A DNA stretch of 6,815 nt. Origin: an uncultured Bacillota bacterium (GTDB taxonomy: Bacteria > Bacillota > Clostridia > Peptostreptococcales > Anaerovoracaceae). The stretch spans positions 1-6,815 of the forward strand of contig CAMOZS010000088.1 in assembly GCA_946631075.1 (NCBI GenBank), given 5' to 3'. Shown here piece after piece: positions 1 through 5,365 of the stretch (position 1 is the first letter of the stretch; every line of letters starts with the position of its first letter). A model generated the notes under the pieces. The model ran no database searches. It was not told the origin of the DNA and saw only the letters and a list, made by a program, of their open reading frames with translations. Position numbers and translations under genes: made by a program.

Positions 1-1000
1 TGAGCACGTCCTCGATCTGTCCCGGGAAGATGTTGACGCCCTTGACCTTGACCATGTCGTCGGTCCGGCCCAGGATGACATCGATCCGGGGAAGATCTCT
101 GCCGCAGGGACAGGGAACGTCGTCGGGGATGATCCTGGTCAGATCGTGGGTCCGGTAGCGGATCAGCGGGGCCCCTTCCTTCTCCAGAGTGGTGATGACC
201 AGCTCGCCCAGCTCGCCGTCGGGCAGGTTCTTGCCGGTCTTTGGGTCGATGATCTCGAAGTAGAGATAGTCGTCGAAGTAGTGCATGCCGGTCTCGTACT
301 CGCAGTTGATGGCGATGCCGGGGCCGTAGACCTCGGTCAGACCGTAGATATCGTAGAGCTCAACGCCCAGCTCGTTGGCGATCCGGGCGCGCATCTTCGG
401 GCCCCAGCGCTCGGAGCCGATGACCCCTTTCTTCAGTTTGATGTTGTCGCGGCACTTGCGTTTTTCGATCTCTTCGGCAAGGAGCAGAGCATAGGAGGAT
501 GTGGCGCAAAGCACGGTGGAGCCCATGTCTTCCATGAACTTGATCTGCTTGTCCGTATTTCCCGGTCCCATGGGGATGGCCATAGCGCCCAGTTTCTCGG
601 CGCCCAGCTGGAAACCGATCCCGGCCGTCCACAGTCCGTAGCCCGGGGTGATGTGGATCCGGTCTTCCGGCGTGATCCCGGCGATCTCGTAGCAGCGCTT
701 GAACAGCTCGGCCCAGTCCTCGACATCCTTCTTTGTGTAGGGGATGATGCAGGGGGTCCCGGTGGTGCCGCTGGAGGAATGGATCCGGACGATCTCTTCT
801 TCCGGAACAGCCGAAAGGCCCAGAGGATATGCGTCTCTCAGGTCCGCCTTCTCTGAGAAGGGGAGCTTTTCGAAATCCTCCTGGGACTTGATGTCATCGG
901 GATCGATGTGCTTGAGCCGCTTGGCGTAGAAGCCGCCGGCGGCCTTGACCCGTTTCATCTGGTGTTTGATCTTTTCCAGCGTTTCCTGTTTCATTTCCAT
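1..1000 (-). CDS. paaK: phenylacetate-CoA ligase family protein (AMP-forming), 3' end outside window
   Basis: Adenylate-forming enzyme of the phenylacetate-CoA ligase family. It joins an aryl acetate to CoA using ATP, via an aryl-acetyl-AMP intermediate, in the cytoplasm. The visible 333 residues show the N-terminal LPFSEKADLRDAYPLG segment typical of PaaK (about 46-61), the phosphate loop SSSGTTGTP (75-83), GYGLWTAGIG (120-129), the adenine-binding YDIYGLTEVYGPG (216-228), RYRTHDL (281-287) and the hinge GRTDDMVKVKGVNIFP (311-326). A CPCGR pair of cysteines (297-301) precedes the hinge. PaaK proteins are usually about 430-440 aa, so about 100 C-terminal residues lie beyond the left edge. The start at 1000 is chosen because GAGGAG sits 9 nt upstream; an ATG two codons later is less well spaced. 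It follows iorB by 19 nt. With IorAB as neighbour the substrates are probably indoleacetate, phenylacetate or hydroxyphenylacetate; the physiological direction is not decided by the sequence. Confidence 0.93.
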   Translation of the reverse strand, partial: MEMKQETLEKIKHQMKRVKAAGGFYAKRLKHIDPDDIKSQEDFEKLPFSEKADLRDAYPLGLSAVPEEEIVRIHSSSGTTGTPCIIPYTKKDVEDWAELFKRCYEIAGITPEDRIHITPGYGLWTAGIGFQLGAEKLGAMAIPMGPGNTDKQIKFMEDMGSTVLCATSSYALLLAEEIEKRKCRDNIKLKKGVIGSERWGPKMRARIANELGVELYDIYGLTEVYGPGIAINCEYETGMHYFDDYLYFEIIDPKTGKNLPDGELGELVITTLEKEGAPLIRYRTHDLTRIIPDDVPCPCGRDLPRIDVILGRTDDMVKVKGVNIFPGQIEDVL

Positions 1001-1009
1001 AGTTTTCTT

Positions 1010-1015
1010 CTCCTC
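1010..1015 (-). promoter_or_regulatory. ribosome binding site of the ligase gene
   Basis: GAGGAG on the minus strand lies 9 nt before the ATG at 1000, inside the 19-nt gap after the iorB stop. It selects the first of two nearby ATGs and supports translation as a separate cistron of the same transcript. Confidence 0.7.
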
Positions 1016-1019
1016 ATAT

Positions 1020-1655
1020 TTATTTCCCGGCCCGCGTGATGGCCGCGGCGCCAAGCTCCAGCGCTTTGAAGTTCATATCCAAAAGCTGGGGCTTCATCCT
1101 CGCGCGAAGAGCCCGCTGTGCGTCCTCCAGGGTCAGATCCATCTGGCCGCTGGCGCAGAGGGCGCCGACAAAAGCGACGTTCAGGACCTTGGGAGAACCG
1201 CAGGCTTTGCAGATTTCCTCACCATCTATAATATAACATTTCGGTACCTGTTCCAACAGGTAATCCAGACAGTCCCCGCCCCTGTAACCGGAGATGCCCA
1301 GGGCCGCTGTGACCGGGGTGACCTCCTGCCGGCAGACGATCAGGGTGCCGCCGGCCTTGAGGTAGGGCAGACTGGCCGCCGCTTCGCCCGGCTCGAATCC
1401 GAGGAGGACGTCCGCTCCTCCCATGGGGATCATGGGGGAGGCGACTGATTTACCGATCCTCACATGGCTGACGACGGAGCCGCCCCGCTGAGCCATGCCG
1501 ATGGTCTCCGCGGTCTTGGCCGAAAGTCCGTTATCCATGGCCGCCGCCGCGATGATGCGGGAGGCCAGGACGGTTCCCTGACCGCCGACCCCGCAGAGCA
1601 GGCAGCTCTTTACCATAGGATCGCCTAATTGCAAAGTAGTGGTCTGATTTCTCAT
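1020..1655 (-). CDS. iorB: indolepyruvate:ferredoxin oxidoreductase, beta subunit
   Basis: Small subunit of the TPP- and ferredoxin-dependent 2-oxoacid oxidoreductase. It corresponds to the gamma-type domain of pyruvate:ferredoxin oxidoreductases and works with IorA on aryl pyruvates. The 211 aa carry the glycine loop GVGGQGTVLAS (22-32) and the family signature ETIGMAQRGGSVVSHVRIG (50-68), followed by PMIPMGGADVLLGFEPGEA (74-92). No iron-sulfur motif is present, as expected for this subunit. The start at 1655 overlaps the iorA stop by 4 nt (ATGA), which suggests coupled translation. A perfect AAAGGAGG sits 7 nt upstream, so this start is preferred although most homologues begin near the second ATG (Met14, at 1616), which has only a weak RBS. 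The result is a 13-residue N-terminal extension before MVKSCLLCGVGGQG. Length without the extension matches the family. Confidence 0.94.
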   Translation of the reverse strand: MRNQTTTLQLGDPMVKSCLLCGVGGQGTVLASRIIAAAAMDNGLSAKTAETIGMAQRGGSVVSHVRIGKSVASPMIPMGGADVLLGFEPGEAAASLPYLKAGGTLIVCRQEVTPVTAALGISGYRGGDCLDYLLEQVPKCYIIDGEEICKACGSPKVLNVAFVGALCASGQMDLTLEDAQRALRARMKPQLLDMNFKALELGAAAITRAGK

Positions 1656-3598
1656 CTGGAGACCTCCTTTCCTGCGCCTGGCCTATCGGTCCCGATACAG
1701 GAAACCGGGCAGAGCTGGCCGCATAAGCCGCAGCCGGTGCAGAGGGCGGGGTCGATGACCGCCTTACCGGAGGAGTCCGGACTCAGAGCCGGACAGCCGA
1801 TCTCACGGATGCAGCGCCTGCATCCGATACAGGAGTCCGGATCGACGGAGCAGACCCGGGAGGGCTTAAACAGGGCGATGCAGGGCGACTTGAATATGAT
1901 GGCCCGAACGCCGCTTTGACCGATGGCCTCGGTGACTGTATTTACGGAAGCTTCAAGGTCCAGGGGATCCACCACACGGATCCAGGGAACCCCAATGCCT
2001 TCCAGGACTTTGACTATGTCGACCGGGTCGACTTTTTTGCCCATCATGGTGATGCCCATGCCCGGATGAGGCTGGTGCCCAGTCATTGCTGTGGTGGAGT
2101 TGTCCAGCACGCAAAGGATCATATCCGCTTGATTATATACGGCGTTCACCGTGCCGGTAATGCCGCTGGCAAAGAAGGTGGAGTCGCCGACAAAGGCGAA
2201 GTTGAGCGTGTTCTTGTCCGCGTGGTTCATTCCCTGGGCCATGGTGATGCCGGCTCCCATGCAAAGGCAGGTGTCGACCATGTTCAGAGGAGCCGCGTTG
2301 CCCAGGGTATAGCAGCCGATGTCGCCGTGATAGACCGCCTGGCCGGATGGCAGGGCCTTGCTGACGGCAGCCTTGACTGCGTAGAAGGATCCCCGGTGGG
2401 GGCAGCCCGCGCAGAGGACCGGAGGCCGGACCGGAAGGTCGGGGCCGGCGGCCGCTTTGTCAGTGGGAGCATGACCTGGTTCGACCGGAGCATCGCCTGA
2501 ACCGGCGGATGCGCCATCAGATCCGGCCGGAGCATCCGCGGCTGCGGTGGGAGCATCCTGGGCGACGAAGACCAGCTGCCGGAGGATATCCGTTACCGTG
2601 GCAACGGTCAGTTCTCCCGCGGCCGGGACTGTTTGCGTCCGCTTGCCCTCGATGGTGACCTGGCCGGACTTGCCCCGGCGGCCCTGCTCATAGATGAGGG
2701 CATCTTCGATATAAGGATCCAGTTCTTCAAATACGACCGCCTGCTCCACCCCGTCCAGGAAGGCGTCCGCCAGCTGGTTCGGGAAAGGATAGGGGGTCGC
2801 GATCTTGAGGACGGTGAATCTGCGGGAGATCCCCGCGTCCTGTGCCTCCAGGATGGAAAGGGCTTCTTTCACATAGGCGTAGCTGATCCCTCCGCAGGCG
2901 ATCCCGATGGGACCGGACCCTTCCAGAGTATTGCCCTGATAGCTGGAAAACTCAGCGGCGAATTCCTTCTCGCGGCTGACCAGCTTTTGCTTGTTGCGAT
3001 AGGAAAGACCCGGGAAAATGACCCACTTGGAGTCTTTGACGAACCCCTCCGCCGGAGCCGGCGGCTTGATCTCGGGGACATCGACATTCGCGCAGGCGTG
3101 GCATACCCTGGTGGTGGACCGGAGGATCACCGGCGTTCCGTGGGCTTCCGAAAAGGCGAACGCGTCCTGGACCGCCTGGAATGCCTGTTCCGGGCTGTCG
3201 CAGTCAAAGACCGGGATGCGGGCGTATTTGCCGAAGTGGCGTGTGTCCTGTTCCGTCTGGGATGAGATCGGGCCCGGATCGTCGGCTACATAGATGACCA
3301 TGCCGCCTTTGACTCCGATGTAGTTGACGCACATGATCGGGTCTGACGCTACGTTCAGTCCCATCTGTTTCATGGTGACCATGGACCGGGCGCCGCTGTA
3401 GGCTGCCCCTGCAGCCACTTCCGCGCCGGCCTTTTCGTTGACGGACCATTCTACGTGGACTCCGCCGGGATTGCGTTTGGCGATGGTCTCCAGGACTTCC
3501 GAAGAAGGGGTGCCCGGATAGCCCGCCACGACCTGCACGCCGGCGGCCAGAGCGCCCGCGGCGATCGCTTCATTTCCCATCAATAATTCCTGTGCCAT
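1652..3598 (-). CDS. iorA: indolepyruvate:ferredoxin oxidoreductase, alpha subunit
   Basis: Catalytic subunit that oxidatively decarboxylates indolepyruvate and other aryl pyruvates to the aryl-acetyl-CoA, passing electrons to ferredoxin. The 648 aa show, in order: the pyrimidine-binding domain with GYPGTPSSE (26-34) and EWSVNEKAGAEVA (50-62); a central domain with IGIACGGISYAYV (231-243); an extra Ala/Asp/Pro-rich linker (348-390); CAGCPHRG (396-403); the TPP diphosphate site GDIGCYTLG (425-433) and GDSTFFASGITG (471-482) with LDNSTTAMTGHQPHPG (498-513); and a C-terminal ferredoxin domain. The ferredoxin domain has CIGCRRCIREIGCP (590-603) and CTGCGLCGQLCP (620-631), ligands for two [4Fe-4S] clusters. 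The linker makes it longer than the usual ~600 aa. AAGGA sits about 9 nt before the ATG at 3598. It follows thiN by 49 nt and overlaps iorB by 4 nt. Confidence 0.96.
   Translation of the reverse strand: MAQELLMGNEAIAAGALAAGVQVVAGYPGTPSSEVLETIAKRNPGGVHVEWSVNEKAGAEVAAGAAYSGARSMVTMKQMGLNVASDPIMCVNYIGVKGGMVIYVADDPGPISSQTEQDTRHFGKYARIPVFDCDSPEQAFQAVQDAFAFSEAHGTPVILRSTTRVCHACANVDVPEIKPPAPAEGFVKDSKWVIFPGLSYRNKQKLVSREKEFAAEFSSYQGNTLEGSGPIGIACGGISYAYVKEALSILEAQDAGISRRFTVLKIATPYPFPNQLADAFLDGVEQAVVFEELDPYIEDALIYEQGRRGKSGQVTIEGKRTQTVPAAGELTVATVTDILRQLVFVAQDAPTAAADAPAGSDGASAGSGDAPVEPGHAPTDKAAAGPDLPVRPPVLCAGCPHRGSFYAVKAAVSKALPSGQAVYHGDIGCYTLGNAAPLNMVDTCLCMGAGITMAQGMNHADKNTLNFAFVGDSTFFASGITGTVNAVYNQADMILCVLDNSTTAMTGHQPHPGMGITMMGKKVDPVDIVKVLEGIGVPWIRVVDPLDLEASVNTVTEAIGQSGVRAIIFKSPCIALFKPSRVCSVDPDSCIGCRRCIREIGCPALSPDSSGKAVIDPALCTGCGLCGQLCPVSCIGTDRPGAGKEVSR
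1662..1670 (-). promoter_or_regulatory. strong ribosome binding site of iorB inside the iorA 3' end
   Basis: The minus strand reads AAAGGAGGT, a near-perfect anti-16S match, with 7 nt between AGGAGG and the ATG at 1655. It lies in the last codons of iorA and decides the longer iorB start over the internal ATG at 1616. Confidence 0.75.
2453..2557 (-). repeat. degenerate 21-bp tandem repeat encoding the IorA linker
   Basis: Five head-to-tail 7-codon units start at IorA residues 348, 355, 362, 369 and 376. They read DAPTAAA, DAPAGSD, GASAGSG, DAPVEPG and HAPTDKA. At DNA level four of the five begin GATGCTCC or CATGCTCC, so the repeat exists in nucleotides and not only in protein composition. 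The middle unit is the most diverged. The array lies in frame exactly between the central domain and the CAGCPHRG start of the TPP domain, where length change would be tolerated. Confidence 0.75.
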
Positions 3599-3647
3599 AA
3601 TTGTCGTTCCTTAGTGTATATGTCAGAGATAGCTTTTACTTTTGTGT

Positions 3648-4427
3648 CTATATCCGGTCCGCCGGGTTGCCCCGGGCGATGATGACCAGCAGTGTCCCCT
3701 GCCGGAGCATGAGCTCGGCGGGAGCATCGGTGAATTCGTTGCTGACAGAAAGGGATGCTCCCCGGTAAAGGGCCGCGTCCTCCAGGGGATAGCGGGCCTT
3801 GCGCAGAGTGACTCCAAGGCATTCCTCGGTAAGGGGAAGGAGGGATAGATAGGAGCCTGGCTGCGGGGGGATGGTATGGATCCGGGGACCGTCCGGCCCG
3901 GGAGCATCTTCGTCCCCATGGACGGCGAAGCAGCGGTTGCGCCCGTCAAAGATCTGGATGCTCCGGAATCCTCGGACGGGAGCATCCTCTCCGCCTTCCG
4001 ATATCCCGACGGCTTCCATCGCAGCCATGCCGTCTCCGCCCGGAGCAGCCGTATAGCGCTGCAGCATCTGCACGTTGACCAGAGTCTGGTCCAGCCTGCC
4101 GCCCAGGCCGCCGATGACCAGAAGATCCGGCGTTTTTTCCGGATCCAGGACCCGGAAAGCCAGCTCCAGATCGGTGTAATCCTTTTCCGGAGGATACCGG
4201 CGGATCTCCATGGAAGGAGCCTCTTCTCCACCGCTGGCTTCACCTTCGTCAGGCAGGGGGCCCTGCAGGGAATCAAAGTCACCCAGCCAAAGATGAGGGC
4301 TTATCCCCTGAGCGCGTGCGATGTCGTAGCCGCCGTCCAGGCAGACGATATAGTCGTCCGGGGCGAGCAGGGCAGGGATATCTACCGGATATTCCAGATA
4401 AGATGTAATGATCACAGCCCGTGACAT
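3648..4427 (-). CDS. thiN: thiamine pyrophosphokinase
   Basis: Transfers pyrophosphate from ATP to thiamine, giving thiamine diphosphate (TPP) in the cytoplasm. The 259 aa show the family landmarks in order: CLDGGYDIARAQGISPHLWLGDFDS (29-53, with the acidic GDFDS metal site), PPEKDYTDLELA (79-90), GGLGGRLDQTLVN (106-118), and the C-terminal thiamine-binding part with YLSLLPL (193-199), YPLEDAALYRG (213-223) and SNEF (229-232). It is longer than the usual ~210 aa. The excess sits in acidic, Gly/Pro-rich loops near 58-72, 127-152 and 170-182, several containing DAP. The start at 4427 has GAGGAG about 10 nt upstream and follows a promoter-like region. It ends 49 nt before iorA with no terminator between, so TPP synthesis is probably co-expressed with the TPP-dependent IorA. 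The location next to iorA is informative, but thiN also serves all other TPP enzymes of the cell. Confidence 0.93.
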   Translation of the reverse strand: MSRAVIITSYLEYPVDIPALLAPDDYIVCLDGGYDIARAQGISPHLWLGDFDSLQGPLPDEGEASGGEEAPSMEIRRYPPEKDYTDLELAFRVLDPEKTPDLLVIGGLGGRLDQTLVNVQMLQRYTAAPGGDGMAAMEAVGISEGGEDAPVRGFRSIQIFDGRNRCFAVHGDEDAPGPDGPRIHTIPPQPGSYLSLLPLTEECLGVTLRKARYPLEDAALYRGASLSVSNEFTDAPAELMLRQGTLLVIIARGNPADRI

Positions 4428-4477
4428 GATCGGGGCGCTCCTCCTTCCTGAACCTGACAGGGAAAACTCATAAGGCC

Positions 4478-4483
4478 ATTATA
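4478..4483 (-). promoter_or_regulatory. probable -10 box for the thiN-iorAB operon
   Basis: A perfect TATAAT occurs on the minus strand about 50 nt upstream of the thiN start. A good -35 at 16-18 bp is not visible (TACCCA at 17 bp), so the call rests on the -10 and its position. Confidence 0.4.
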
Positions 4484-4570
4484 TCGCAATTCGAAAGCAA
4501 TGGGTATACAAGAATCAGTCTCAATGTCCCTTGAAACTGCGAATCTTTTATGGTACGGAATCACTATATA

Positions 4571-4579
4571 TGGTATACT
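4571..4579 (+). promoter_or_regulatory. probable extended -10 promoter for the zinc-ribbon genes
   Basis: TGGTATACT matches the extended -10 pattern TGnTATAnT with one difference from TATAAT. It lies about 65 nt before the ATG at 4645, so transcription would begin near 4586 and give a leader of roughly 60 nt. No clear -35 box is present at 16-18 bp, which is common for extended -10 promoters. A TTGAAA at 4531-4536 is too far away to serve. Confidence 0.45.
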
Positions 4580-4607
4580 GTACATAATAATGTAACTAAA
4601 AGTGAAA

Positions 4608-4621
4608 TCGGCCTTGGCCGA
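4608..4621 (+). repeat. palindrome / small hairpin in the leader
   Basis: TCGGCCTTGGCCGA has 6-nt arms around TT. As RNA it can fold with a 5-bp stem and a CUUG loop. It lies between the predicted transcription start and the ribosome binding site. No U-run follows, so it is not an intrinsic terminator; it could be a binding site or leader hairpin. Confidence 0.4.
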
Positions 4622-4644
4622 GCGAATATAAAAAGGGGGCTAAT

Positions 4645-5316
4645 ATGAAAATCTGTCCAAACTGCGGAGTGGAAGTTGCTGATTCGGCGAAGTTCTGCAG
4701 AAGATGCGGTACCAAAATGCTGGTCACATCACCGGATGAACCCGGGCAGGGTGAGCCGGGTCAGGCAGAAATGAAGGGGACGGACCAGCCTTTGCGCGAG
4801 GAACTGGAAGCTCCGGCATTCGAGGGGACCGACTATCAGTGGGGCCCTCCGACCGGCGGAGAGAATTACGATGAGCAGGCTATGCCGGCGGTGCTGGTCG
4901 AGGATGAGCAGGATCCGGAGGCGGAGAATGCGGAGCAGCAGGCCCCGTACACCTACCGGCTCAATGCTCCCGGATGGGATCATACCGAGGAATTCAAGGA
5001 GGAGGATATCTCCAGAAACAAGGTGACGGCAATGGCGGCCTATATGCTGGGAGCGATCGGAGTCATCATCGCCCTGATCGCAGGCAAGGATTCGCCCTAC
5101 GCGGACTTTCATATGCGGCAGGGTCTGAAGATCGCCATCATCGAGGCTGTCCTGTCGGTCATCAGTGTGCTGCTGTGCTGGACACTGATCGTGCCCGCCG
5201 CGGCCGCCGTATGTCTGGTCATTTTGCTTGTGATCAGGCTTATCTCTTTTGTTTCCGTCTGCAAAGGCAGGGCGGTCGAGCCGCCGATCCTCCGTTCATT
5301 CGGATTCCTGAAATAG
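4645..5316 (+). CDS. zinc-ribbon protein with C-terminal multi-pass membrane domain
   Basis: Function not known. The 223 aa begin with a zinc ribbon (MKICPNCG...KFCRRCG, cysteines 4, 7, 18 and 21) of the kind found at the N-terminus of many Firmicute membrane proteins. An acidic, low-complexity linker follows (about 28-126). The C-terminal half is hydrophobic, with segments near 129-147, 162-182 and 183-205. KDSPYADFHMRQGLK (148-162) lies after the first; a similar 'FH..QGL/QAL' loop is seen in DUF4870-like small membrane proteins, but that assignment is by resemblance only. There is no signal peptide, so the zinc ribbon and linker are expected on the cytoplasmic side. The ATG has a GGGGG run 5 nt upstream. 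The gene precedes a second zinc-ribbon gene by 49 nt in the same direction and probably shares its transcript. Confidence 0.85.
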   Translation: MKICPNCGVEVADSAKFCRRCGTKMLVTSPDEPGQGEPGQAEMKGTDQPLREELEAPAFEGTDYQWGPPTGGENYDEQAMPAVLVEDEQDPEAENAEQQAPYTYRLNAPGWDHTEEFKEEDISRNKVTAMAAYMLGAIGVIIALIAGKDSPYADFHMRQGLKIAIIEAVLSVISVLLCWTLIVPAAAAVCLVILLVIRLISFVSVCKGRAVEPPILRSFGFLK

Positions 5317-5352
5317 GGTTTCGGGGGAAGACGGAACAGTCAAAGGATAATA

Positions 5353-5358
5353 AGGAGG
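5353..5358 (+). promoter_or_regulatory. ribosome binding site that fixes a GTG start
   Basis: AGGAGG lies 7 nt before the GTG at 5366. The reading frame from that GTG immediately encodes a complete zinc ribbon with its first cysteine at residue 3. The first in-frame ATG (5762) would discard it, so GTG is the real start. Confidence 0.85.
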
Positions 5359-5365
5359 AAGGAAC

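Larger units (their letters stand above)
4428..4644. other. divergent intergenic region
   Basis: This 217-bp region separates the minus-strand thiN operon from the plus-strand zinc-ribbon genes and is the only long non-coding stretch. It is clearly more AT-rich than the genes, especially 4470-4605. It contains -10-like boxes on both strands, a repeated TATGGTA and a short palindrome next to the plus-strand gene. I looked for a TPP riboswitch upstream of thiN and did not find its conserved core. No tRNA or small ORF was recognised. Confidence 0.8.

Noticed and set aside
146..856. Long plus-strand open frame opposite the ligase gene
   Set aside because: It has no family features and lies antisense to a clear PaaK reading frame. 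GC-rich DNA commonly yields such shadows.
1652..1655. Frameshift or fusion between iorA and iorB
   Set aside because: The 4-nt ATGA overlap with its own strong RBS is the normal translational-coupling layout, and both proteins are complete.
2633..3265. Plus-strand open frame opposite iorA (210 codons)
   Set aside because: It is antisense to conserved IorA domains and has no recognisable domain or RBS, so it is a coding shadow.
3599..3647. Separate promoter or terminator between thiN and iorA
   Set aside because: There is a TATACA word but no -35 at proper spacing, and no GC-rich hairpin with a T-run. Read-through is the simpler reading.
4031..4090. Gln in place of His in the ThiN GGRxDH motif (GGRLDQ) as a sign of lost activity
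   Set aside because: Eukaryotic thiamine pyrophosphokinases also carry Gln at this place, and the acidic metal-binding motifs are intact.
4428..4560. TPP riboswitch upstream of thiN
   Set aside because: The conserved CUGAGA and THI-box core were not found on the minus strand, and the leader from the proposed -10 is too short to hold one.
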